Of a DNA stretch of 64,000 nucleotides, positions 37,154-44,847 are shown in pieces. A model generated the notes under the pieces. It was not told the origin of the DNA and made no database searches. It worked only from the letters and a program-made list of their open reading frames with translations. Position 1 is the first letter of the stretch, and every line of letters begins with the position of its first letter. The DNA lies in the NCBI GenBank assembly GCA_937960895.1, contig CALCJD010000017.1, positions 52,177 to 116,176 of the forward strand, read 5' to 3'. The translations under genes were made by a program, and so were the position numbers. The DNA is from an uncultured Spartobacteria bacterium (GTDB lineage Bacteria > Verrucomicrobiota > Verrucomicrobiia > Chthoniobacterales > Terrimicrobiaceae).

Positions 37154-37443
37154 GATTTTTTGGATGAGCCGGACGTCGAGGACTTCGATTTGCCCGAGTC
37201 CCCGCCGCCCGAGGAGGAGGAGGAGGAATCCTTCTTGGCCGCCTGTTTGTAACTCTCGCTGCGGTAATCGGTGATGTAGAACCCGCTGCCCTTGAAAATG
37301 AGTCCGGCCCCGGTACCCAGCAGACGCTTGACCTTGCCCTTGCATTTCTTGTCGGGGCAGGTTTTCAGCGGCTCGTCCTTCATGGACTGGAAGACGTCAA
37401 ACGTCTTTCCGCATTTGGCACATTCGTATTCGTAGGTCGGCAT
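37150..37443 (-). CDS. FmdB-family zinc ribbon protein with Ser/Lys tail (second copy)
   Basis: 97 aa. MPTYEYECAKCGKTF is the family start, with CxxC at 8-11 and CPDKKC (27-32) as second knuckle, and the block LIFKGSGFYITDYR typical of FmdB proteins in Verrucomicrobia and Planctomycetes. A low-complexity Ser/Gly/Lys tail follows (about residues 68-97). First gene of the eight-gene minus-strand run; its stop overlaps the next start by 4 bases. Start at 37443 is chosen for the conserved MPTYEYE. Confidence 0.85.
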   Translation of the reverse strand: MPTYEYECAKCGKTFDVFQSMKDEPLKTCPDKKCKGKVKRLLGTGAGLIFKGSGFYITDYRSESYKQAAKKDSSSSSSGGGDSGKSKSSTSGSSKKS

Positions 37444-37582
37444 AGGCAAGCTGCCTTTAGCAAACAACTTCCCACTCTGCAAGCGGCGCCGCAACCTCCT
37501 CCTTGTCCGGCGGACCGATCCGGGGTATCCTGATCAAACCGGACTGCACCAGCCCTGCGGGCCGGTGGAAGCCGTTCCCGTC

Positions 37583-37891
37583 ATGAAAAGCGCTCCCCAC
37601 CTCGCCGCCCCCATCGCCCTTCTGGCCGCCGAGCTTCCGGTGGAGGACATCTGGTATTTTGCCGCCTGCCAGGCGCCGGAGTGCGAATTGCCCCAGCCGT
37701 TTCATCTCGTCCTGCTCGTGAGCGACGACGCGGAGGCGCACCAGGTCGAGGAACGCGCCGCCGGGTTGCTCGGCGACCGGCGCCGCGATTTTGCCGTACA
37801 CGCCTTTCCGCACCGCGCCCTGTATCAACTGCCACGCCCGCTGCTGCTGAAAATGGCGATGACCGCGGGCCGGTGTGTGTTTCAGCGGTAG
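37583..37891 (+). CDS. Small hypothetical protein
   Basis: 102 aa from ATG at 37583; a GTG at 37565 would add six residues. Not recognised. It has alternating hydrophobic strands (HLVLLVSD, RDFAVHAF) and a helical C-terminus (RPLLLKMAMTAGRCVFQR) and a codon pattern like its neighbours (GC-rich third positions). The opposite strand also has an open frame across it but with less protein-like composition. Divergent from the FmdB-type gene; its end lies 20 bases before the convergent EF-hand gene. Confidence 0.5.
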   Translation: MKSAPHLAAPIALLAAELPVEDIWYFAACQAPECELPQPFHLVLLVSDDAEAHQVEERAAGLLGDRRRDFAVHAFPHRALYQLPRPLLLKMAMTAGRCVFQR

Positions 37892-37910
37892 AAGGGGCCG
37901 ATCAGTCGGA

Positions 37911-38339
37911 TCAGCGCACGTAAGCGCGGGCCTTGGCGCGGGCGGCCTGGAATTCCTCCCAAGTGATGTACCCGTTGCCGTTCACGTCGGCCTCCCGGAA
38001 GGGCAGGTCCACCCGGTCGCGGATCAGCTTGCTGGCCTTGGCTTCCTCGAGGGTGACCTTGCCGGTGCCGCTCACATTGATGGCGCGAAAGGTTTCGACC
38101 GTGCCGCCATCGGCGACGAATTCCTTCTCCGTGATGAAGCCGTCGCCATTGCGGTCGAAGGTGGCGAACATGTTTTCAATCATGAAGTCCTCGAATTCCT
38201 TGCGGGACACGCGACCGTCGCCGTTCCGGTCGGCGCGCTTGAACAGCTCCTCCACCGTGGCGGGTCGTTTGGGCGTCGAAGTGCAGCCGCCGAACGACAA
38301 GACCCCCAACACGCAAAGCAGGACAATTGCAGGCTTCAT
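37911..38339 (-). CDS. EF-hand lipoprotein
   Basis: 142 aa. Lipobox LSFGGC with lipidated Cys19. Four EF-hand loops by spacing: 37-48 (DRNGDGRVSRKE), 62-73 (DRNGDGFITEKE), 88-99 (degenerate, starts Asn and lacks acidic residues), and 118-129 (DVNGNGYITWEE). So three loops can bind calcium. It would be anchored in a membrane facing the periplasm, as a calcium sensor or buffer. It sits just downstream of the heme operon but 49 bases past the hmuV stop in the same direction (transcribed away), so a link to it is not shown. Start ATG at 38339 gives the signal peptide. Confidence 0.82.
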   Translation of the reverse strand: MKPAIVLLCVLGVLSFGGCTSTPKRPATVEELFKRADRNGDGRVSRKEFEDFMIENMFATFDRNGDGFITEKEFVADGGTVETFRAINVSGTGKVTLEEAKASKLIRDRVDLPFREADVNGNGYITWEEFQAARAKARAYVR

Positions 38340-38387
38340 AAGTGGCTGCATTGAGGGCGAAGAATGGGTGCGGGTCAATCCGATTCC

Positions 38388-39158
38388 CTACAGCCCGACA
38401 AACACCGCCGGCGCATCGCAGCGCGGATTGCGCACCACCGTGGCCCTCACCCCGAACACCTCGCCGATCCGCTCCTCGGTCAACACCTCAGCAGGCGTCC
38501 CGTCCGTCACGATGCGGCCCGCTTTCATCAGGACCAGCCGGGTGGCGTACTGGGCGGCCAGATTGAGATCGTGCAGGACCACCAGCACCGCCGCGCCGTC
38601 CCCGGCCAGTTCGCGCGCGATCTGGAGCGCGGAATGCTGGTGGGCGGGATCAAGGTTGGAAATGGGCTCGTCAAGCATCAGGCAGCGCGGCGCGCCGCCG
38701 TCCAAACCGATCTGCACCAGCACGCGGGCAAGCTGCACCCGCTGCATTTCACCGCCCGAGAGCGTCGTCACGGTGCGGTCGGCAAGGTGCAGCGATTCGG
38801 TTTTTTCCATCGCGCGGCGGGCCATGTCCCCGCATGCCGACGCGTCCCCGTGCGGGGAACGTCCGAGCAACACAATTTCCAGCGCGGTGAACTCGAAGGG
38901 CACCGCCGAACTCTGCGGCAGCACGGCGCGCCGGCGCGCCAGTTCACGGGGCGGCCACTGGCCGAGCTCCCGGTTCTCAAAAAGCACGGAGCCGGAGGTC
39001 GGACGCGACTGACCGCAGAGCATTTTCAGGAGGGTCGATTTGCCGGCGCCGTTGGGGCCCAGCAGCGCGACCATTTCCCCCGCCCGCACCTCGAGATTTA
39101 CGGAATCAACCAGCGTCTTGCCGGCCACGGAAAAAGTCAGGGAACGCGCCGTCAGCAT
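38388..39158 (-). CDS. hmuV: Heme ABC transporter ATP-binding protein
   Basis: 256 aa. Walker A GPNGAGKS (34-41), signature LSGGEMQR, Walker B LMLDEPISNLD, and the switch His in VVLHDLN; complete ABC ATPase of the FecE/HmuV type. Energises import through the permease of the preceding gene, whose stop lies one base upstream. Last gene of the heme operon (order hmuS, hmuT, hmuU, hmuV on the minus strand). Assigned to heme because of HmuS and the HmuT-type binding protein. Confidence 0.9.
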   Translation of the reverse strand: MLTARSLTFSVAGKTLVDSVNLEVRAGEMVALLGPNGAGKSTLLKMLCGQSRPTSGSVLFENRELGQWPPRELARRRAVLPQSSAVPFEFTALEIVLLGRSPHGDASACGDMARRAMEKTESLHLADRTVTTLSGGEMQRVQLARVLVQIGLDGGAPRCLMLDEPISNLDPAHQHSALQIARELAGDGAAVLVVLHDLNLAAQYATRLVLMKAGRIVTDGTPAEVLTEERIGEVFGVRATVVRNPRCDAPAVFVGL

Positions 39159-39159
39159 A

Positions 39160-40221
39160 TCAACCCCAAAGTGCCCGGCGCCGCTGACGCAGCAGCATGA
39201 AAAGGAAAAACGGCGTGCCAAATCCGGCCGTGATCACGCCGATGGGAATTTCCGCCGGCGCAAAAAGGGTCCGCGCCAGCGTGTCGGATCCGATCAGCAC
39301 AATGGCCCCCAGCAGGGCCGCCCCCGGAATGAGCCAGCGATGGTCCGGTCCGATCATGGTTCGCATCAGATGCGGCACCACCAGGCCGACAAAAAGTATG
39401 ATGCCGGTGAAGGCCACCGAGGCCCCCACCCCGGCGGCGGTGAGCACAATGAGGATCATCTTCACCTTTTCCACGGAAAACCCGAGGTGGCCCGCCTCCG
39501 CCTCACCCAGCGCAATGGCGTTCAGCGCCCCGCCCCAAATCGGCGCAAGCACGATCAGAGCCAGGCAAAACGGCGCACACAGCGACACCACCCGCCAGTC
39601 CGCACCGCCCAGACTGCCCAGCGTCCAGAAGGACAGCGCCCGCAACTGCGCGTCGGTGGAAAGAAAGGTCGCCAGTCCGATCACCGAATTGGCCAGCGCA
39701 TTGATGGCGACGCCCACCAGCAGCAGTGTGGCCACCGCGGTGTAGCCGCCCACATTGGAGAGCCGCTGGACGATGCCGGTGACCAGGAGTGCGCCGGCAA
39801 ACGCGGCCAGCGGCAGCAGGCGCAGGTCGCTCAATTGGGGAATGTCGGGAAAGATGCGGTTGGCGAGGACGATGACAAACACCGCGCCCAGCGCGCCGCC
39901 GCTGGAAGCGCCGATCAGCGCCGGGTCGGCCAGGGGGTTGCGAAACATGCCCTGCATGAGCACACCGGCCACCGAGAGGGCGCCTCCCACGAGGAAGCCC
40001 AGCAGGATGCGCGGCATGCGCAATTGCCAGAACACCTTGTCATAGGCCGCATTGTCGGGCAGGCCCAGCTTCGCCGCCAGACCGTCGCCCACCAGGGCCG
40101 CCACCACGTCACCGAGCGGAATCTTGACGGCGCCAATGCACAGTGAAGCCACCACCGTCGCAACCAGGCCGAGCCCGAGCCCGGCCATGATCATTCCGCG
40201 TCGGCGGCGGGACGTGCTCAC
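39160..40221 (-). CDS. hmuU: Heme ABC transporter permease (FecCD family)
   Basis: 353 aa from GTG at 40221, which overlaps the hmuT stop by 4 bases (GTGA). About 9-10 membrane helices and the FecCD signatures ALSVAGVLMQGMFRNPLADPALIG and GIILFVGLVVPHLMR. The N-terminus is arginine-rich (STSRRRRG), then helix 1. ATG at 40194 is an alternative. Forms the inner-membrane channel for heme as a dimer with HmuV. The next gene starts one base after its end. Confidence 0.9.
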   Translation of the reverse strand: MSTSRRRRGMIMAGLGLGLVATVVASLCIGAVKIPLGDVVAALVGDGLAAKLGLPDNAAYDKVFWQLRMPRILLGFLVGGALSVAGVLMQGMFRNPLADPALIGASSGGALGAVFVIVLANRIFPDIPQLSDLRLLPLAAFAGALLVTGIVQRLSNVGGYTAVATLLLVGVAINALANSVIGLATFLSTDAQLRALSFWTLGSLGGADWRVVSLCAPFCLALIVLAPIWGGALNAIALGEAEAGHLGFSVEKVKMILIVLTAAGVGASVAFTGIILFVGLVVPHLMRTMIGPDHRWLIPGAALLGAIVLIGSDTLARTLFAPAEIPIGVITAGFGTPFFLFMLLRQRRRALWG

Positions 40222-41066
40222 CGCTGTGCGGATTGGGGAGCGGCGTGCAACTGCACACACAGCTCCTTCACGGCCTGACCCAGACGCGGACCGAAGCCCA
40301 ACAGAAACAGATCGTCCAAGGCCACCACCCGCCCCGCCTTGCCGGCCGGCGTCAGCGCCAGCCCCGGCTGCTTGAGCAGGCCTTCCACACCGCCCGAAGC
40401 CTCGAGTCCGCGCGTGGTCACCAAAATCACATCCGGCGCGGCCGCCACGGCGCCTTCGGCGGTGAGCGGCTTGTAATTTTCGTATCCGGTCACCGCATTC
40501 TTCCCGCCGGCCAGTTCAATGATGGCGTCGGCCGAAGTGCCCGTTCCGGAAACATTCATCGTGCCCCCGCCCCGCGCATAGATGAACAACACGGACGGCT
40601 TGCCCGGGGTGGCGGCGACCAGCGCGGCGGCCTCGGCGAGTTCGGCCCTGACCGTTTCCGCGAGTTTTTCCGCCTCCGCCTTGCGACCCAACGCCTCCCC
40701 AATCCGGAGGATGCGCTCGACGGCCGCTTCGGGAGTGTGCTGGTTGCTCAGACGCACCACCTTCACGCCGGCTTTTTCGATCTGGTCGATGACCTCCGGC
40801 GGGCCGGCGTCCTCGGTGACATAAACCTGCGTGGGATTCATGGAAAGAATCCCCTCGGCCGAAAGCTGGCGGGCATAACCCACCTTGGGCAGCTTCGTGG
40901 CGGCCTCCGGATACACGCTGGAAACATCCACCGCGACCACCTCGTCCTGGCCGCCCAGCGCGAAGATGGTTTCGGTGACGGCGCCGGCGGTGCTGACGAT
41001 GCGTTCGGCGGCCTGGACGGGAAGGGCCAGGGCAGCCGCAAAAAGGAGCGAATAAAAAGACTTCAT
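40218..41066 (-). CDS. hmuT: Periplasmic heme-binding protein
   Basis: 282 aa. Signal peptide 1-19 (VQA-AER). The mature part starts RIVSTAGAVTETIFALGGQDEVVAVD, the hallmark of HmuT-like heme-binding proteins, followed by the LSMNPTQVYVTEDAGP and GTGTSADAIIELAGGKNAV blocks. The usual axial ligand is a Tyr in the loop around YARQLS (Tyr60 by position). It captures heme in the periplasm and hands it to HmuU. A 12-bp inverted repeat lies between it and hmuS. Confidence 0.9.
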   Translation of the reverse strand: MKSFYSLLFAAALALPVQAAERIVSTAGAVTETIFALGGQDEVVAVDVSSVYPEAATKLPKVGYARQLSAEGILSMNPTQVYVTEDAGPPEVIDQIEKAGVKVVRLSNQHTPEAAVERILRIGEALGRKAEAEKLAETVRAELAEAAALVAATPGKPSVLFIYARGGGTMNVSGTGTSADAIIELAGGKNAVTGYENYKPLTAEGAVAAAPDVILVTTRGLEASGGVEGLLKQPGLALTPAGKAGRVVALDDLFLLGFGPRLGQAVKELCVQLHAAPQSAQR

Positions 41067-41074
41067 AAAAAAGG

Positions 41075-41144
41075 GACCCGCGAAACGTCGCGAAACCGGA
41101 CGAAAATTCAAAAACCTTCGCCGATCTCGTGAGTTTCGCGGGTC
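41075..41144. repeat. 12-bp perfect inverted repeat between hmuS and hmuT
   Basis: GACCCGCGAAAC (41075-41086) and GTTTCGCGGGTC (41133-41144) are perfect complements, with 46 bases between. The pair fills the 84-base gap between hmuS (ends 41151 on the minus strand) and hmuT (starts 41066). In an RNA it would form a stable stem; it may shape differential expression or stability of the two halves of the operon. Confidence 0.75.
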
Positions 41145-41150
41145 GTCAAA

Positions 41151-42188
41151 TCAGTTCAGTTCGGCGACAATCTTCCGCCAGGCTTCGTCCTCGGGCTGGC
41201 CGGGCTTGCGCCTGCCGAAGAACAACACGAGATTGTTACCCTTGTCGTCGAAGAGCTCGAGCGAGGTGACGATGCCGTCAACCGTGGGCTTCTTCACCAC
41301 CCAGGCGCTGGCCACCGCCGTGTCGCGGAGGTGCATGTTGAACTCGTCGTCGAGCACGTTCAGCCATTCCTCGCCGAACATCTTGATGTTTTTCACCGGA
41401 CCCGTGTGGATCTGCAGGCAGCCACGGTTGCCGATGAAGACCATGATCGGCGTGTCGGTGGCCGAGGCGGTCTCCAGCATCTTGCGGGTGGACTTCACGG
41501 ACACCTTCCGGGCGTAACCTTCCGGAGCCAGACGCAGGGCCTGCTCGCGGCCCACGCGGAACTTGCTCATGATGACAAAAAAGGCGTGCGTGTCCTTCAT
41601 GTCCAGCCAGGCCTGCTGGAATCCGGCCACGTCGATTTCGGCGTCCGGAATTTCCGGACGGGGCGGCGGCACCGGCTGCACGGCCACGGTCGGACTCTGA
41701 TCCTCCGAACGGTATTTGTTCAGGATGACTCCGTAGGCGCCGTAATTGCTTTCCTTCTGGAGATAGATCTTGTGCACGGCCTCGCCCGAGGCGTCGAAGA
41801 TCTGGAAGCTCTGACGCTCACCCTCCGGGGTGATGTCGGTGACGGCAAACCCATGCACCCAGTGGTTCATGAAAAGGCGGAGGTCGATGTCGGGACCGAC
41901 CACCTGGCCCATGCCATGGAAGAAATCGATCTGGCGGAATTCCCCGTAGCGTTCATGCACGGCGTGTTCGTTACGGGTCAGGCACATCACCCGCCCGAGC
42001 ATGGGCAGGTCCTTCACAAACTGGGTCCAGTCCCCGGCAAGCCGGGTCACCCGGCCGCCGCAGTCGGTGGCCAGCAGTTCCGCCTCGCTCACGCCCAGTT
42101 TGGCGGCTGCATCGCGAATGCGGAGTTTCGGTTGTTCGGCGAGCAGCGCCTGCCAGCGCGCCTTGAGGGATTGTTCTTCGGTTTTCAT
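41151..42188 (-). CDS. hmuS: Hemin-degrading factor HmuS/HemS
   Basis: 345 aa. Two homologous halves as in ChuS/HemS/HmuS: the block around MCLTRNEHAVHERYGEF and FFHGMGQVVG in the first half, the HTGPVKNIKMFGEEWLNVLDDEFNMHL block in the second. The latter carries the conserved His that ligates heme. The protein binds and degrades heme in the cytoplasm and is the partner of HmuTUV. First gene of the heme operon. No clear Fur-box match to the E. coli consensus is visible upstream. Start ATG at 42188 is the first in frame after the non-coding region. Confidence 0.92.
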   Translation of the reverse strand: MKTEEQSLKARWQALLAEQPKLRIRDAAAKLGVSEAELLATDCGGRVTRLAGDWTQFVKDLPMLGRVMCLTRNEHAVHERYGEFRQIDFFHGMGQVVGPDIDLRLFMNHWVHGFAVTDITPEGERQSFQIFDASGEAVHKIYLQKESNYGAYGVILNKYRSEDQSPTVAVQPVPPPRPEIPDAEIDVAGFQQAWLDMKDTHAFFVIMSKFRVGREQALRLAPEGYARKVSVKSTRKMLETASATDTPIMVFIGNRGCLQIHTGPVKNIKMFGEEWLNVLDDEFNMHLRDTAVASAWVVKKPTVDGIVTSLELFDDKGNNLVLFFGRRKPGQPEDEAWRKIVAELN

Positions 42189-42239
42189 AGCATGTGACCT
42201 GTCGGTAAATGGATTTTCAGGGAATATGGAACCCACTCT

Positions 42240-42268
42240 CTTGCAATTTTTCCTCCCCGCCTTGCAAG
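42240..42268. repeat. Inverted repeat CTTGCAA-N15-TTGCAAG upstream of hmuS
   Basis: CTTGCAA (42240-42246) and TTGCAAG (42262-42268) are perfect complements, 52 to 80 bases before the hmuS start. A second pair CCCCGC (42255-42260) and GCGGGG (42277-42282) overlaps it. It could be an operator for iron or heme regulation, or a weak terminator of the pseudopilin gene; sequence alone does not decide. Confidence 0.35.
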
Positions 42269-42309
42269 CGGTTATCGCGGGGATCGCTGGCCTTCCGGGG
42301 TTTCTCGAA

Positions 42310-43182
42310 TCAGGGGGCCATTTCGTAGTTCGGATCGTCCGCCTCAAGAGCCGAACGGGTCCAGAGGCGCATGTCCTTCAGTTCGTCGACATCACACATC
42401 CGGACACTTCCGTCCAAAAAGGCGCAGACCGCCTTTTTGTCGTACCGGAAATCCACATATCCATAGCTCATCGGATCGGAATTTTCACTCCACGAGCTGG
42501 CACTGGCCCATTTTTCGCAAATCGGGGAGGAGTTCTCCCGAGTCGGTGGGGACACGTAACTGAAACCGTGTATTCGATTTTTCCCGGTTCCACTTCCGGC
42601 AGACGCAAAGGCAAGAATAGATCCCCGCATATTTGCGACGCGCGAAATGCAATCGGCATCGTTGAGAATCGAACCATCCGAACGCACAACCCCGCCGACC
42701 CCATAGATATTCATGCCCAAGGCCGGATATGCGGATGTAACGTAGTCGTACATCACGCTACTTCCACCAGCAGCTTTCAGGATCTCCTTTTTGTTCCTGT
42801 TGACATAAATCGTTCCCTCGAAGCGGTCACCGAGATAAGGGGCTATGCGATACGGATATCTCTGGGCGGTATGACCGCTCACGAATCCGCCGTTTGGCTT
42901 GGGAACCGGGTAGGCGCTTGTCCCAGCACGGTAATCCATGCCGGGCAGATATATGCCATCGTTTTCCTGGGCTGAAAGCTGTAGGGCCGACACGAGCGCA
43001 CGCGCCGCGTTGACCTCACGAGTCTTTTGCGCCGAACTCATCGCCTTTTGCGCCGCTCCGACACAAAGAACCGCAAGGACTCCCGTGGTACCCAAAACCG
43101 CCAGCAGTTCAATCAAGGTAAACCCCCGGCGGGACGACAGGATACCGTGATTTCGACTGAGAAACCTTGAAATAACCTGCAT
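42310..43182 (-). CDS. Type II secretion/type IV pilin-like pseudopilin
   Basis: 290 aa. Prepilin signature RRG-FTLIELLAVLGTTGVLAV: peptidase cut Gly20/Phe21, conserved Glu25. A long amphipathic helix with many Ala and Gln follows, and a large C-terminal domain that is typical of the verrucomicrobial group, with AFLDGSVRM near the end that resembles the DG-type end motif of those proteins. Likely exported to the inner membrane and processed. Followed by a PEP-CTERM gene 3 bases upstream in transcript order (43186). No secretion ATPase is in the window. Confidence 0.87.
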   Translation of the reverse strand: MQVISRFLSRNHGILSSRRGFTLIELLAVLGTTGVLAVLCVGAAQKAMSSAQKTREVNAARALVSALQLSAQENDGIYLPGMDYRAGTSAYPVPKPNGGFVSGHTAQRYPYRIAPYLGDRFEGTIYVNRNKKEILKAAGGSSVMYDYVTSAYPALGMNIYGVGGVVRSDGSILNDADCISRVANMRGSILAFASAGSGTGKNRIHGFSYVSPPTRENSSPICEKWASASSWSENSDPMSYGYVDFRYDKKAVCAFLDGSVRMCDVDELKDMRLWTRSALEADDPNYEMAP

Positions 43183-43185
43183 TCT

Positions 43186-43878
43186 TTAACTCGCAGCTGA
43201 AACGCGCCGCCGTCTCTGCATGAGAACGACAGTTCCTCCCAGAGCAATGAGACCGACGATGGACGGTTCCGGCACGGTCTGCGTCAGGCTGAACTCCTGA
43301 AAAAAGACATGCTGACTTCCTCCCGTATCCCAGGAAATGGAGAATTCAGTCGATGGGCCGAAAGACTGAAGATTCGTCCAAGTCCAAGTGTATGCGATCA
43401 TCTCCAACTCGGCTCCAAGAACTGGAACATAAACCATTCCCGCGCTTTGGGAACCAAATGTGCTGCTGACCAACGCCCCGTTTTCTGCGTTCCAATTGAG
43501 AGTCAACGAGGATTGCTCATACACAAACGCAGGAAATCCGCCTCCCACGATGAAGGAAAACGTAATTTGGTCCACACCAGCCAGAAGGTTGGTGGCCGAC
43601 AAGGTCATCACGGGAGAGGTGGAGGTAAAAGTGTAAAGTCCCTCGTAAGCACCGACGTTAACGGAACCCAGACCTCCGCTGGTAAATCCGGTGAGGTCGA
43701 TGATACCCCCCGTAAAGCCATCAGCGAACAATTGCGTCGGCAGATAATCCCCCCCGTACGTCGCAGGATCCAACCCGCCTCCCGAATAAGTCCAAGTCTC
43801 CACCTGCGTCTGAGCCGACGCGCTCAAGGATGCGGACAGGAAAACTACGGCGAAAAGCTTTTTGAGACTGACTCTCAT
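43186..43878 (-). CDS. PEP-CTERM sorting domain protein (1)
   Basis: 230 aa. Signal peptide (MRVSLKKLF, cleavage near SASAQ, about residue 24), a beta-rich Ser/Thr/Gly-rich body, and a C-terminal sorting signal VPEPS, a hydrophobic segment IVGLIALGGTVVLM and RRRR. This is the tripartite PEP-CTERM signal that exosortase cuts for surface display. It lies 3 bases ahead of the pseudopilin, so the two are probably co-transcribed. Function of the exposed body unknown. Confidence 0.88.
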   Translation of the reverse strand: MRVSLKKLFAVVFLSASLSASAQTQVETWTYSGGGLDPATYGGDYLPTQLFADGFTGGIIDLTGFTSGGLGSVNVGAYEGLYTFTSTSPVMTLSATNLLAGVDQITFSFIVGGGFPAFVYEQSSLTLNWNAENGALVSSTFGSQSAGMVYVPVLGAELEMIAYTWTWTNLQSFGPSTEFSISWDTGGSQHVFFQEFSLTQTVPEPSIVGLIALGGTVVLMQRRRRVSAAS

Positions 43879-43932
43879 ATTCAATAATGTGCCTTGACGT
43901 TTCACAAAAAAAGCTCCGAATTCAATGGAAAA

Positions 43933-44574
43933 TTACCGACGGCGTCGCATGGCAAGGAAACCCAGCCCGAGGGAAACCAAGCCGAGAGTCGCGGGCTCGG
44001 GAACAACCTGAATGCCGTCAATCGAGACATGCCCGGGCTCTCCCAAACCTGATGCCGGACGGGTAATCGAAATTTCAAACGTCTCCCCGGCCCCGATGTT
44101 TAGTCCGGTCCAAGTGAGACGAACCACGCCCATCTCCTGATCGGAAACAAATTCTCCCGTCCCCCCCAATTCCACCTGGGTCGTAGACACTCCATTGAGA
44201 GTCACCGTGAAGTAGTCAGCCCAGACCCCCGTCATCTCCGCAGGATTGGTATATTTGAGGTATACCGTGATCGAATCCAGGGCGATCAGCGCCGTTCCAT
44301 TAATGGAAAAATCGACCGCAGCCGTATTCGGGCCCACGCCGCTGTAATAACGATCGCCACTGCCGGTAATTATGCCGCCTCCGTTCGCCGCGCTCAGCGT
44401 GACATTCATGAACGGATTGGTACCCGTGCCAGTCGCGTCTTCGAAGGCGATCCCGGAGAACGTATCCCAAAAAGTGCCAAAATTCGGGTCGGGAATCCCA
44501 ATGGGGGTGGCGCGGGAAACGCCGGAAACAGCACAAACAGAAAGCGCGAGTACGGCCAGAGTTCTGAATTTCAT
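43933..44574 (-). CDS. PEP-CTERM sorting domain protein (2)
   Basis: 213 aa. Signal peptide to about residue 22 (SRA-TP), a Gly/Thr-rich beta body with an aromatic-rich region near GSGDRYYSGVG, and a C-terminal VPEPATLGLVSLGLGFLAMRRRR sorting signal. Starts 273 bases from cydD on the opposite strand and is followed by the other PEP-CTERM gene after 54 bases. The two bodies are not clearly related. Role likely in the extracellular matrix or cell surface. Confidence 0.88.
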   Translation of the reverse strand: MKFRTLAVLALSVCAVSGVSRATPIGIPDPNFGTFWDTFSGIAFEDATGTGTNPFMNVTLSAANGGGIITGSGDRYYSGVGPNTAAVDFSINGTALIALDSITVYLKYTNPAEMTGVWADYFTVTLNGVSTTQVELGGTGEFVSDQEMGVVRLTWTGLNIGAGETFEISITRPASGLGEPGHVSIDGIQVVPEPATLGLVSLGLGFLAMRRRR

Positions 44575-44847
44575 ATGGGCAGGAGAATAACCACAAACGG
44601 CAAAACCCAGCTAACGCCCGATTGCGAAAGATTTGCGCTATTTTGCTCCGGATTTGCCCCCCTCCGCAAACCACCACGCGTCGCAAAATGGGCTTTTTGC
44701 CCTGAATTTGGAGGGCGGCGGCCTTCCCCTCGCCCCCCGTTCCTTCCGGGAAAACGGCCCAATTCCTCCCAAAAACCGCAATTCACCGTCAATCCATCGC
44801 AAGCCGGGGAGCGCGGCACATTGCGGAGTCTGTTATAAGTTTTTCTT

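Noticed and set aside
42189..42309. A Fur box in front of hmuS
   Set aside because: No stretch resembles the GATAATGATTATC-type consensus. Only unrelated inverted repeats were found.
44575..44847. A small gene in the 273 bases between the PEP-CTERM and CydD genes
   Set aside because: Short open frames on both strands lack start signals and protein-like composition; it most likely holds divergent promoters, none clear enough to call.
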